Part shown: positions 23,523-34,400 of the stretch, piece by piece
Layout: each line of letters begins with the position of its first letter
How positions within the stretch are numbered: position 1 is the stretch's first letter
Assembly: GCA_015143295.1 (NCBI GenBank)
Contig: CM026557.1
Span: forward strand, 23,035,760 to 23,099,759
DNA from: Tetracentron sinense
Taxonomy: Eukaryota > Streptophyta > Magnoliopsida > Trochodendrales > Trochodendraceae
Length of the DNA: 64,000 nt
Direction of reading: 5' to 3'
The notes under the pieces: generated by a model
Database searches by the model: none
What the model was told of the DNA's origin: nothing
The model's input: the letters and a program-made list of their open reading frames with translations, nothing else
Program-made: the position numbers and the translations under genes

Positions 23523-24953
23523 TGTTGGCCAGGTAATGACCCTAAAGGTGGGGTGAATAGGGTCTAAGGCAGATTTAAAAATATGAACTATAAGTTCAAA
23601 AAGCGGAATAGAATACAATTTGCAACAATCTAAAACAATAGAATATTAAAAGAAGGAGAGAAGAGATTAGGAGAGTGCAAACTCAAGATTTGTTTACGAG
23701 GTTCAGCAAACCAGCCTACTCCCCACCTCAGTTCCAGCTAAAGGATTCACCACGATTCCTTAATCGCACTGGCTCCTTCACCGATGGAGTCCAAACCCTT
23801 ACAATCTCTCTTACAGGTTGAGATATTACCATACAAGCTCTCCTTTAGGCCGAGCTGAAACCTCTCAAGAGTACAATCCTCTCTTGAGATAACTGAAGCA
23901 ACAACTTCAGTGCAAGAATCTTGGATTCTTGACTAATCTCAATAAATGAGTTTTCGATTGAAAATCCGAATTGAAAGCTGCTTAAATGAGCTGGATAAGA
24001 GTGAAATACAAACTCTAATAAAGTCTCTCAAAGGAAATGAGAATTGAATGAGCTCAAGAAAGATTTTTGGGGATTTTCTAAGTGTGAGAGTGAGTAAGAA
24101 TCAATAGCAATGAATGAGGGATCAATAGGAGTTATTGCTATGATTAAGAGTTGTTATTTGTTCATAAATGAACTCCTTTTATAGCATTTGATCCAATAGT
24201 GCCGTTGGGGAAGCATTATATGCTTTTAGGTCCGTTGCAAACTAGCCGTTATAATGATTTTTCTGTTTCAGACATGATTTCGTCGACGAAGTGGAGTTCC
24301 CACTTGAGTTCGTTGCCGAATTCAAATGATTGAATTTATTTCTTAAAAAATCCTGTAATGACTTCATCACCGAAATTAACCCAACCAAAGATTTCGTCGC
24401 TGAAATCAAGAACCGGAACTGAATTTGGAAAATTTTGTCATAACTTCGTCGCCGAATTCAATTTACCCAGAGAATTCGTCAACGAATTTAGAGTAAAAAT
24501 CCTGAATTCAGTCTTGGATCAGACCAAAGGGATGTGATTGATTTCCTAGGTCAATTAGCTATACTCTTATCATGATATTATGATTAATTAGAGCTTTAGA
24601 ATGATTTTCAAAAGGTATCCTAGGCTCGTATGGTCAATCTATGATTCTTGAGCTTTTTCAACTCACACTTCTTTTGATCTTGGCTTAAGTTGAGTCTTAT
24701 GATTTAGCCTTTTATCTTCAATGGTCCCGACTTGGACTATGGTCTTATCTTGAGTCTTCATCTTGTATACAGTGAGTTGAACTTCCTCTTGGGTAATTTC
24801 CCTCATTTTTCATGATTGGAGTGCTATCAATTTGTATATTCTAAAATGTTTAAGCACTTAAACAAGATTATTAGTACCAAATATTTTCATTTCATTATTA
24901 TGTTATTATCAAAATTATTAGGGGTACTCATGGTTGTAACCCTGAGGCTAACA
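23523..24953 (-). repeat. 5' LTR of element C
   Basis: 1431 bp, TGTTGGCC to GCTAACA on the + strand. Palindrome array at 24278-24492, TATAAAAG at 24176-24186. About 6% mismatch to the other LTR over the first 270 bases. Right target duplication CGGTA at 24954-24958. Confidence 0.95.
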
Positions 24954-25140
24954 CGGTAAACTCAATACCGACACCCATGGAGTTTTCAGTTTTAGAGGCT
25001 GTGGGCCCCACCTGAGCTAACCCTGGTCTAATCCAGGGCATGGATTGACACCCTAATCCTCCAATAAGCTTAACCTGAGAGTTCCAAACCTCCCCTATCA
25101 ACTTAACTATGGTTAAATTGCTTGGGTTTAAAAATTGCCT

Positions 25141-25169
25141 AAATGTCGGTAATCATATTACCGACATTT
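25141..25169. repeat. Perfect 29-bp hairpin in the Tat1 LTR
   Basis: Arms AAATGTCGGTAAT and ATTACCGACATTT are exact reverse complements around a 3-base loop CAT. Confidence 0.95.
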
Positions 25170-25358
25170 ATTATTTTATGCGAATGGTGAACTGTGCATC
25201 TTTGGCACACTATGGGACCCACCCCTAGCCACTACTGAGGCCAATCTCAGACTCATTTTATTCCCCAGAGTCCCCTCTTCAATTTTATGGGTCCAGGACC
25301 CCCTAACTCAACCCCTAACCCAAGATACAGGGGTTTAAACTATGGTTAAAATGTGCCA

Positions 25359-25387
25359 GATTGGCGGTAATCCGATTACCGCCAATC
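25359..25387. repeat. Second perfect 29-bp hairpin in the Tat1 LTR
   Basis: Arms GATTGGCGGTAAT and ATTACCGCCAATC are exact reverse complements around the loop CCG. Same geometry (13-3-13) as 25141-25169 but different outer arm bases, so pairing rather than sequence seems conserved. Confidence 0.95.
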
Positions 25388-25504
25388 AAAAAGAAATATG
25401 GACTTTTGTGGGCTTTGTAGGAGCCCAGCCCTCATGGGAGACCACCAATAGATCAGGCATGGCCCCTAGGGCCCATTCCCAGCATGCCCAGACCTTGCCT
25501 TCAC

Positions 25505-25790
25505 CTTAATCGTGGTTAACTCAACCATGGTTAAGAGTTAACCATGGTCAATTGGTCAACCCATTTGAAAAAATCTGAAAAAATCATAGAAAATCTGAAA
25601 TATTCTGAGCTTCTAGAAAATGTTAAATTTGGGCTGAGCAAACATCTTTAACCATGGTTAAATAAGCTTAACCATGGTTAACACTTGGTTTAACAATGGC
25701 TAACCCTAAATCCATTTTGTAGAGTGCCCAACCTTGGTTAACTGAACTAATCATGATTAAACCCATGTTTTAACCATGGTTAGCCCCATT
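25505..25790. repeat. TTAACCATGGTTAA palindrome cluster
   Basis: About eight sites of AACCATGGTT with TTAA flanks or close variants in 285 bases. Related but more degenerate sites lie at 37500-37670 in the Tat2 LTR, so the cluster is an old feature of this LTR family. Confidence 0.75.
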
Positions 25791-25904
25791 TAACTTTGGG
25801 AGCATTTGAGAAAACTTCCTTTAAAATGTTTCAATCTCATTTAAGGACCACAAACACACCTTGGACATTGCCCAATCTTGGTTAGCACTCCTAACCCTTG
25901 GTTA

Positions 25905-26100
25905 CCCCCTTTTGGCTTATTGGGCCAAATCTTGGCCTATCGGACCCAACTCAAGCCTATCGGGCTTACCCTTGGCCTACCGGGCCCAATCCAAAGCCTA
26001 CCGGGGTTACTCTGGATCTCCGAGTCCATCCAAGGCCTACCGGACCTAATCTTGGCCTACCGGGCCCAACCCTTAGTCTACCAGACTAAACCCTAGCCTC
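25905..26100. repeat. About 22-bp minisatellite in the Tat1 LTR
   Basis: Roughly nine units around TTGGCCTACCGGGCCCAA. The Tat2 LTR has the same minisatellite at the same relative place (35640-35975), inverted, with consensus TTGGCCTCCGGGCCCAA. The open frames here are repeat artefacts. Confidence 0.85.
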
Positions 26101-26431
26101 GGTCTGATCTCATCCTAATGTGAATACGTAGGCAACCAAACTCGAGTTCGACCCTAGTTTAGCTTTTCCTTTCTAGGATTAGTATAAACTAAACCTAAGG
26201 TATTTGACTGATTATTGATATTAAATTGGCTTAAACCTAGCAAGTAGGGAACCATTGCAAAATAGAAGTGCCGGGGTGCCTAACACCTTCCTCGAGCTTA
26301 ACCGAATCTCTTACCTAAACCTCTAAGCAGACCAAGACCTTATCCAATAACTGAGACTTATCCCTACCGAATTAATAAGTGGCAACTCTGAACATAACAT
26401 AAAAAAGTGGGTACCGAAATCCATGCTCACA

Positions 26432-26600
26432 TGTAGAATTGCAAATTTCCATTTCCTTTTAATTATTATAATTGAAATTCCGCATAACGGAATAAGAATA
26501 AATTTTAAATTGCTATAGACCCTATTCACCCCCCCCCCTCTAGGGTCCAAACCTTGGGCAACACACCCAACTGTTAATACAAGAGCTACAATGAGCTCTA
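26432..26600 (+). repeat. Possible end of a Copia LTR with a primer-site-like sequence
   Basis: ATAGACCCTATTCACCCC followed by a C-run and TCTAGGGTCC resembles the ends of SIRE-type LTRs such as 37447-37475. About 10 bases after CAACACA, CTGTTAATACAAGAGC loosely resembles the tRNA-iMet primer site. It separates the Tat1 LTR from Tat3 coding sequence. Weak. Confidence 0.35.
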
Positions 26601-27107
26601 CCCCCAACAAGACCGGAACTTACTACTAAGGCTGGCCCGAACTCTTTTAAAGGTGTCAATTCGGCAACCTTTATAGCAATGATGACAGTAGTCTGTCATC
26701 AACATCAGAGGCCTCCTTACAGAGATGTTAGCCCATTCTGGGACTAAAAAAATACAAAACCAGAAAGAATACAACCCTCGGGTCAAAGTACCACACATAA
26801 ACTTCTCTGACTTTGAAATGCCAAAGGAAGAAAACTCTAGTGGAAATCCTACAAATTAGAAACCCCCTCGGTTCCACTGAAAAGGGTACGCGATTATCAG
26901 TCGTGTTCGAAGAGACCCTAGAAAACAAAGGTCAAGTGAATCAACTGACGTTTCGGTTACTGCTCGCTCTGATCACAAGGAATTAAAGGTCCACGCCTCA
27001 ATGTCCATTCTTCCCAAACAAGAAGAATTGAAGGTCGGGGCTCCGTACCGCTATTATGATAGGGTATCTATTAAAATGGTGGTTAATAAAGATCGTTCGA
27101 CTCCTAG
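26600..27107 (+). pseudogene. Tat3 coding remnant left of chromovirus E
   Basis: A + strand frame with VKVPHINFSDFEMPKEE and HKELKVHASMSILPKQEE runs to the E insertion, and a frame of the same character (RPTVPVFLGVRILLERGL) resumes at 60908. This shows that E landed in this Tat/Ogre-like gene upstream of gag. Its function is not known to me. Broken. Confidence 0.55.
27103..27107. repeat. Probable target site duplication of E, left (degenerate)
   Basis: CCTAG here versus TCCAG at 60908-60912: two differences, both C/T, as expected after methyl-C decay. Together with the matching Tat3 sequence on both sides it suggests that the LTRs at 27108 and 60907 are ends of one insertion. Confidence 0.5.
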
Positions 27108-27387
27108 TGTAGTGACCCAAAATCCCCCCTAGAAGTTACGGGACTTTGGCTCGTGATTTATACTTCAAACCATCCTACATGAGCATTTTAAGCAATGCTA
27201 AAAAGTGGAAGCTAAAATTTTTCTTAATAATACTTAACCGTATTCCAAGAACGTAAACAAGATTAAATGAAGTAAGAGTTTAACGAAGTAAATAAGTTTA
27301 ACAAACCAATAGTCAAAAGTGCACATCCCCACTTTAAAATAAGTCTAAGTCAATATATACAATCATCACTCCCTCACTCACTCAACA

Positions 27388-27519
27388 GTAGTCTAGGTAA
27401 GACCACTTGTCAAGGCCTTTATCTTCTCTCGGGTGTTCTTCCTTGAGACCCTCTTCAATGTACTCCTCCAACCTATAGAGCTGAAGTACAAATGTCAAAG
27501 AGAGGACCTGCCGATAATA
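27388..27519 (-). pseudogene. Relative of the F-family LTR micro-ORF
   Basis: On the minus strand a sequence reading SAGP and FDIC, then an acidic EEYIEE-type part, aligns with the 39-codon ORF of the F LTRs (40153-40272, 57959-58078). The nucleotide block before it (GCATGG next to AGCCG) is shared too. It looks decayed here. Confidence 0.5.
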
Positions 27520-27859
27520 ACAATTCGGCTAAGCATGGAAGTTTCAGTCTATACCAACTACTAAACAATGATATTATAAAACAATAACAAGACTTCATAT
27601 GCAATTCATATATCTCAATCATCAGGCACAATAACAGAATTTTATATGGAGTTCATATATCTTGAACATCGAAACACGTGCTTACTTCAAATCGAACATA
27701 CGGAAAATCATAGCTTAGAACTTAATGTGCATATTTTTCAAAACTATATACTTTACTTTCTTTGAAAAACGTATATTTTACCGTTTTCTTCATGTCTTTT
27801 ACTTTCAAATTTTCATCTTTCATTCTTTGGTTAACTTTAACCGAGTTAATCCTTTTTAC

Positions 27860-28292
27860 TTGAGATCAGGTAATTAGTGGTTGTACTTGGTCTAAGCACA
27901 CCAACACCCTCTAATAACATCCTTTTTAATTCTTTTACTTAGGATCGATGACTAGTGGTGTACTTGGTCTAAACACACTAGCATCATCTCAATATCATTT
28001 CTTCCTTTGTTTTACTTGAGATCAGGTGACTAGTGGTGTACCTGGTCTAAACACACTACCACCCTCCCAATAGCATATTCTTCATTTTACACGAGATCAG
28101 ATAACTAGTGGTGTACCTAGTCTAAACACACTAGCATCCTCCCAATTTCATTTCTTCCATCAGGTGACTAGTGGGGTACCTGGTCTAAACACACCAGCAC
28201 CCTCCCAATAGTATATTCTTCATTTTACTTGAGATCAAATAACTAGTGTTGTACCTGGTCTAAACACACTAGCATCCTCCCAATAGTATCTT
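27860..28292. repeat. About 75-bp tandem repeat in the 3' LTR of E, six units
   Basis: Units contain ACTAGTGGTGTACCTGGTC, then ACACACTAG, then CCTCCCAATA. CTAGTGGTGT and ACACACTAG form an inverted repeat within each unit. Alternate units share endings (ATATTCTTCATT or ATTTCTTCC), giving a 150-bp dimer. The 5' LTR has the same six units at 57028-57475. Confidence 0.85.
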
Positions 28293-29093
28293 CTTTTCTT
28301 TCTTTCATCTTCTTTACTTTACTTTTCAGATACCCGTACTTATACAAAATCTCGATCATGCAATTCAAGTGCTCATATAACATTTGTGAGTGACATATAA
28401 ACAATGAAGCTTCAATACATAGCATATGCATTTCAATTCATAAATTCATTGTTCTACACATGCTCACATGTAGTTTAGGATCATAATTTTATTCATTAAA
28501 CATGCTCTTCATATAATTCAAGGCATCAATATTCCCCTTTGATCAAGAATTCACCATATACATAGTTTAATGCCATATACATGAGGACTTTACATTAAAC
28601 CCATTATTTCCATCATTCATTTCACTAGAGGACACTTCTAAATAATTAGATAGGACTACACTATTTCATCATCCACATGCTTTCATTTCCATTTCTCATG
28701 AGTCATTCACTATAAGATTGAATAATATAGGATAGATCTTCAATACATTGTAGAGTAACATGTATTTTATCTAATTAAAGCTAAAGATTTGCAACAACGC
28801 TATTTAGTAGAGAGAATCGACCTCACAAGATTGAATCCATGTAGGCTAAAGCTTGAGAAAGTGCTAAGAATGCTTGAAAGATGAATCCCAAACTTGAGAA
28901 GGAAGATCCAAGCTCTCTTTTGCTCCTCTAAGAGTTTTTCTAAGAAAACCTAGGGTTTTTCTCCCCTCTTTGCCAAATTAGGTTAAAAGGACTTGGAATA
29001 TCCTAAAACCCTGAATTAGGTGTCCTATTTATATTCCAAGGGGGTTAAACCTCAAAAATCCGGATTCAACACAGTTTTTTTAAAAATTGTTTT

Positions 29094-29205
29094 GATCAAC
29101 TTCGTTCGAATGAAAATAGGCCCCTTTTGAACGGAAATGGCCACGGAATTGTTTTGTTGCCCTTTTCTGGCTTCGTTTGAATAAATGGGACATTCGTTCG
29201 AACAA
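29094..29205. repeat. TTCGTTCGAA palindromes in the 3' LTR of E
   Basis: Sites TTCGTTCGAATGAA (29100-29113), TTCGTTTGAA and TTCGTTCGAAC lie just upstream (minus strand) of TATAAATA. Equivalent sites are at 60538-60650 in the other LTR. Confidence 0.75.
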
Positions 29206-29466
29206 GATTTCTGAAAATTCTATATTCTAATCCTTGCTCTATTTGCTTCAACCTTTACGCTTTTCAACTCCTCTAAGGTATAATTCAAGATGAATTAATC
29301 ATTAGGATAAATGATAGACGTTGAGTATGATGCATACTTTTCTTTTGACCATTTTGCCCTTTTTGACTCTTAATTCATTTCCCCTTTTTTCCTTAACTTT
29401 TAAACATCTATTAGGCCTAACCTCGATGGTTGTAAGATTCACATGAGTGAAATCTAGGTCTCTACA

Positions 29467-29483
29467 TCCTCCCCCCTTATAGG
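29467..29483 (-). promoter_or_regulatory. Polypurine tract of E
   Basis: Coding strand TATAAGGGGGGAGGA directly precedes the LTR start TGTAGAGACC. It follows the ACGAAATTCC typical of chromovirus 3' ends. Confidence 0.9.
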
Positions 29484-30385
29484 AATTTCGTCCTCAAAAT
29501 TTAGGATGATACACGAACGTGTTATGGTAGATAAAGGCGTACATCATTCAAAGGTGTTAAGATACACAAAATATATAAAAGATTGATTTCATTACTCTAA
29601 GTGGATTACATCATTGGAAAGCAACATACGAAATGGGGCATAACCCATTTCTTAGTTAAAACCCATTCCCAATACATCCCCTACTTAAAAGGGCAACAAG
29701 ATAAACACCAACCTTTCATGACCACTAACATCCAACCAAGATGAAGCTAAACTAAGCTAACAGATGGGGATATTTCTCCTGCACTTCATCTTCTTGCTCC
29801 TACGTGGCTTCTTCAAAGGAGTGGTGCTACCAACGTAAGAAAACCAAGGGTTAGTCTTGGTGCGCAAGACTTGATCCCGTCGGTCCAGGATCTGAGTCAG
29901 TGCTCCACCAATGTGAGATATTCTCGAATCTCTAACAGATCCATATTGATAAGATGCGACAGATCCAGGACATATTTCTAGAGCATAGAAACATGGAGCA
30001 CATTGTGGATGGCTTCCATGTGAGTAGGTAAGGCTAACCGGTAAGCCACTTCTCCTACCCGAGTGATAATATCAAAAGGTCCCACATATCTCAGGTTTAA
30101 CTTACCCTTCTTGCCAAACCTCATGATCCCCCTACTAGGAGAGATCTTCACGAAGACTTGATCCCCAACCTAGAATTCTAAGTCCCCACAACAAGTGTCT
30201 GCATAACTCTTTTGATGGCTCTAGGCTGCTTTCAATCTTTCCCTAATGATCTTGACTCTATATGCAGTTTGCTCGATCAGCCCAAAAATTTCCTCTCACC
30301 AACTTCATCTTTATATAGAGGATATCTACAACTTCTCCCATACAAGGCCTCGAAAGGTGCCATTTGGATGCTCGCCTGACTATGA
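29484..30385 (-). pseudogene. Integrase C-terminal part of chromovirus E
   Basis: Minus strand reads QASIQMAPFEALYGR, then ISPSRGIMRFGKKGKL and YVGPFDIITRVGEVAYRLA, the GPF/Y motif region, followed by a short tail of the chromodomain type. These are standard for plant chromoviruses. The rest of integrase is on the far side of the foreign block, at 52655. Broken. Confidence 0.8.
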
Positions 30386-31140
30386 AGCCAAGGAGTTTTC
30401 CCGATGAGGCTCCGAAGACACAGTTGGTCGGGTTCAGTCTTAGGATGAATTCTCTAAGTCTGTTGTACAGTTTCTTCAGGTCTTCAGGATGTTGCCTGAT
30501 AGTTGGTGATTTGATGATCATGTCATCAAGATAGACTTCAGCTGTCTTGTGGATCATGTCGTGGAATAGTGCCGTCATGACCCTCTCATAGGTTTCCCCT
30601 GTATTCTTGACTCCGAAGGTCATTACCTTGTAGCAGAATGTGCCCCAATGTGTGATAAAGGAGGTTTTCTTCATGTCTTCTTCTGTCATTCTGATCTGAT
30701 TGTATCTGGAGAAACCATCCATGAATAAGAGTGTTTCATGCCCCACTGAATTGTCAACTAGAATGTCAATGTGCAGGAGAGGAAAATTATCCTTAAGACT
30801 GACCTTCTTCAGATTCCAATAGTCGATGCAAATTCGAACCTTGCCGTCTTTTTGGGTACCGGCATAATGTTGGCTAACCACTCAGGGTAGGTTACTACTG
30901 CCAAGAAGCCTGCTTTGATCTATTTTTCTACTTCTTCTTTGACTTTCTGTGACCATTCGGTTCTCATCCATCTTAGTTTTTGTTTAATTGGTCTCATCTC
31001 GGGGTTCAAGGTTAGTCTGTGTACTACCAAAGCTGGGTCCAAGCCAGGCATATCTGCATAGGACCAGACAAAGATGTAATTGTAGCTCTTTAGGAAGCTA
31101 ATTATGTCTGTTCTCTGCTCGGGGCTCATGGTCGTGCCGA
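30386..31140 (-). pseudogene. Reverse transcriptase of Tat2
   Basis: Starts with the YIFVWSYADMPGLDPALVVH segment typical just before Gypsy RT in Tat/Athila elements. Then come GKVRICIDY, FMDGFSRYNQIRM, FCYKVMTFGVKN and VYLDDMIIKS with the YxDD active site. Ends at SGKLLGFIV. Tat/Ogre affinity is clear from the motifs. Broken. Confidence 0.85.
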
Positions 31141-32600
31141 TCTTGATGAGTTAGGAGTTTTCTTCGGATCCAAGGTTTATGGTCTCGGTGTCCTCGATGT
31201 TAGACTGCAATATCCCTTCGCTACGCTCAAGGAGGTCAAGGATCTCTTGGGGAGGTTCCTCTTTCTTCTCTTCGTCGTACTCAACTTCTAAAAGTTTAAG
31301 GAGGGTTTCAGGGGTACGCTTATCGTAGGTGATTTCCTGGCAAATCATTAAGTTTAGCTTAGCATTTTTTTTTGTGGCTTCAGGACACCAGGCTTTCCAA
31401 GGGAAAGGTCCGTGTGATTTCATCATCAACCGATTTTGAGATGCAAAACATGATTTTGAGTCAAAATATTAGATTTCATTAATAAAAACAAATGATTGTT
31501 GTTTTTCAACATGTTGACTCAACAAAGAGAGACCTATAGTGGCTGACTTGGATTTTTTAACGGGAGCAAAGAGAAACTAGAAGAGGAGAAGAGAATGGTG
31601 CTTGATCACTGTCTGATCAGACCAACCTTTCCTGCAACTTGCTTACCCCGGCCCTGGATGGCCTCAATGGTGAGAGTCTCAATCCACCAACGGATCAGTG
31701 ATTGGCGACTGGATGATGCTTCGGTGCTATTGGAGAGGATGTAGACCTACTCTCCCATTGCATATTTTGCTTCGGCAGCATCTTCGACAGTCAGCTTATC
31801 GAACATCTGTGCCATGCTGAATACTTCTGGATCTGGAATCCCTGAAGACTTGTCACTGAGCTGGGGATCCGAGGTATTTACAACGGGTGTAAGGGGAATG
31901 TCAGGGTAGGATTTAAAGTCTAAGGGCATAAAGGTTCCTATTGGGAAGGTTACAAATATGTGGAATCGGGATTCTGGTTTCGCCGATCGGGTATTATTCT
32001 TTATCAGTTTGGAGAGATAGTCCTCAAACTTGGGCTTGTATCCTAATCCAAATAGCGGTGTGTAGCGGGGAGGTACATATCTCTTCTTTCATCTGCTTAA
32101 TCTCCTTATGTTAGTCATTGAGGGATAACATAGGGTCAGAAGATGATGACCCATCTTGATTGATATGGGAGGCCTTGGGCTGCTCTACCCTATCATATTG
32201 TTCATAGTCTGCTTCTCCTCCACCGAGCGCGGGTCCTGGATTAGGAATGAGGATTAGAATAGGTTTGAGTTTCCAAGGTTGGCTATTCAGAGGATTCTCC
32301 AGTCGGGTTTCGGGTAGAAGGGTCGTCGGATCGGGCACCAATTAGAATCTTTAGGGATTTCAGAACACTGTCAAGTTTAGTTTGCATGGATGCGATGTCC
32401 CAATTATGAGACTGCAAGATCTCATTTGTTCTCTGTTGCTAGTCTAACTGCTCTACCATTGATTCTGATCTTTTAGGTGGGTTGATGCTGGTTGGTTCTT
32501 CTGTGATTGACACTTTTGTCAAGACTGCGTATAGGGCTACTACTTCTGCGAGAATTGCAGTCATAGAGCGAGCCATGGGTTGGCTCATGTAACTGAGAAG
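31141..32600 (-). pseudogene. Tat2 region between gag start and RT
   Basis: Contains MMMKSHGPFPWKAW and an acidic segment ending INLGSEE, the usual linker before Tat RT, and a frame with KSYPDIPLTPV and an ATG near 32577 (MARSMTAILAEVV) like a gag beginning. A gag core and knuckle were not found. Ogre elements are known to splice an intron in this part of the RNA. Heavily broken. Confidence 0.55.
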
Positions 32601-32739
32601 AATGCAACGACTAAACATGAATATGCATAATTTGTAGGGAAAGAAGATGCTAGAAAATATTTTTCATTGATGCATGCTTGTGAGTACAGGACTGTATGGC
32701 TAAAAAAAAGACTCAATCCTAGACAGGGCCGTCATGGAT

Positions 32740-34400
32740 AGCAAAGTCACGTGGCCTGGGCACACATTGAGGTCCATGATTTGTTATTGGAGGGATGTGA
32801 TTTCAACCTCTATGTTATCAATTGTCTCTGTAGCATTGAATATTTGGGATCCGAACTGGCGGATCCGGGCAGTCATCTCAACATTTGCACTATCTAGTTG
32901 CTCTTGGTAGAAATGGAGTTAGGCCCTGATGAAGTCAGTCTCTTTGGTATCACCTCTACGTCTCTTCTAGAGAGATCGGATTGTCTGCTCGAGCTGCTCT
33001 ACCTATCCCTGCACTGCTTGAAGTTCGCGGTCCTACTCTGTTTCCTACTGCCTGGATGCTTGTTGGGCTTGTCTTAGCCTCTTCTCCTTCTTCTGGATCT
33101 ATAACTGTCTCTCCAGGAGTGTGTCTCTCTAGGGAACCACCATCTCACCTATAGGAATGGTTCCTTTTGATGGTGTTGAAACTAGTGTAGGCAGTTCTAT
33201 TGGTGCGGGCATACTGGATGGAATGTCAAGATCTTCCATCTAAAGGAGGTATGCTGAATCAGTAGGTGGTCCTACTATGACCACAAAGTCTGGCCATTTG
33301 TCTCTCCTGGAGCTTCGCCAATCTGACTGGAAGCGTCGGATAAGGCACTCGGAGTACACAGTGAAGTCAATGTGATCATTTCCTAGTCTGTCTATTACCA
33401 GGATACGCTGACGGAGTCTAACCTGGACTCGGTGTGGTATATATACTATTGAACCAGTTAGACCAGTGAGGATCATGCATCGCCTTCCTGTTATGACAAC
33501 GCGAGGTAGCTTTTTCAGGATTAGCCACTCATATTTCCATATGTTCTGCTCCTCTATCAGGGTTTGGAAAAGCTGGTAAAGAATCTTGACATTTATAGAC
33601 ACAATTTGGTCCTGATTCTGAGAACTCTTCCTGGGTAGACTTTAAGCTTCGTAGAGATCGGCAGACACCGAGATGATTGTAGGTAGGTGTCTTACTAACC
33701 ATAGGTGCAACAATGGTGTACTATCCCCTTCTGGCAGTTTACGACTTGGCTAAGAGCCCTGAGAAGCTCTGTGAGGATGACGAGGAAAACTGTTCCTGAG
33801 CTGCACGTGTCTTCAATAATCCCTACCAGTATTGAGTCAATAAGGGTATGACACTTTAGAAAGACCAACTGAGACATGACTATTAGTGCAAAGGCATTGA
33901 GACCAGGTAGTTCGGCTATTATGTACTCAAGGTTCCATTTGTGGCTGTACTAATTCTCAAGATAGCTTATGGGTATCCTATCATAAGAGCCATCAGGACC
34001 ATGCTTTAAGCAGGCAGGCTTGATATGCAAAAACCTTGAGTGGTTTGCCTTATACGTTGTCTTATAGCGTGGTACTATGGCTTCGCCGTCCATAGTTAAA
34101 CCCAAGATGCGCTAAATTTCTTCCAATATTGGACATAGTTTGTTCTTACCAAAATAGAACACCGTGTAGGATGGGTTCCAACACTGGATAGTAGCATTTA
34201 TGAGGCGCCAATTTGGTTTAACCATGGATAGGTCTAAGATGGACCCTATTTTGTAGTACTGAGCTCAAGTGAAACGCTGATTAGAAGTGAAGGCTTCAAT
34301 TACATTCTAGAGGTTGTCATCATATGTTGCCTGAGAGGTCAAATGCACGGACTGCGATGGTTGGCCAATTGCCTTAACGATCCCTGAAAGTTCTACCATC
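32740..34400 (-). pseudogene. Extra first ORF of Tat2 (Ogre ORF1-like)
   Basis: Minus strand has CWNPSYTVFYFGKNKLCPIL and a later LVFLKCHTLIDSILVGIIED segment. This matches the pattern (WxP..FxFG..EL.PTLEE) of plant mobile-domain-like proteins often labelled DUF7745, known as the extra ORF of Ogre/Tat elements. The end (32740-33240) is Gln/Glu/Leu-rich and coiled-coil-like. Role unknown. Broken. Confidence 0.65.

Larger units (their letters stand above)
14051..24953 (-). mobile_element. Copia element C (SIRE/Maximus type), full length but broken
   Basis: A 10.9-kb insertion on the minus strand with LTRs at 23523-24953 (5') and 14051-15550 (3'), primer site, gag, pol, a third ORF, polypurine tract and a perfect 5-bp target duplication. 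Over the first 270 bases the LTRs differ at about 6%, so it is a few million years old at usual plant rates. Coding parts carry several breaks. A solo LTR of the same family is at 35976-37486. Confidence 0.95.
11595..26431 (+). mobile_element. Tat1: 3' end and 3' LTR of a Tat/Ogre element, split by element C
   Basis: About 1.3 kb of internal 3' region with tandem repeats leads to a Tat-type polypurine tract and an LTR running from 12917 to 26431, interrupted by element C. Without C the LTR is about 2.6 kb. The ATGCTCACA end and the block before it (GTGCCTAACACCTTCC near 26276) recur, inverted, in Tat2 at 35284-35440. Only the end of the element is present. Broken. Confidence 0.75.
24954..26431 (+). 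repeat. Tat1 3' LTR, right part
   Basis: Continues the LTR after element C. It contains the right half of the split hairpin (24966-24976), two perfect hairpins (25141-25169, 25359-25387), a TTAACCATGGTTAA-rich block (25505-25790) and a 22-bp minisatellite (25905-26100). It ends ATGCTCACA at 26431. No gene. Confidence 0.8.
27108..29466 (-). repeat. 3' LTR of chromovirus E
   Basis: 2359 bp. Coding strand starts TGTAGAGACC and ends close to GGGTCGCGACA. In coding order: TTCGTTCGAACGAA-type palindromes (29094-29205), TATAAATA (29026-29033), a leader with runs of CT, a 75-bp tandem repeat (27860-28292), a small-ORF relative (27388-27519). Polypurine tract follows at 29467. Confidence 0.9.

Noticed and set aside
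25861-26096. Three overlapping frames rich in Pro, Leu and Tyr
   Set aside because: They read the 22-bp minisatellite in three frames.
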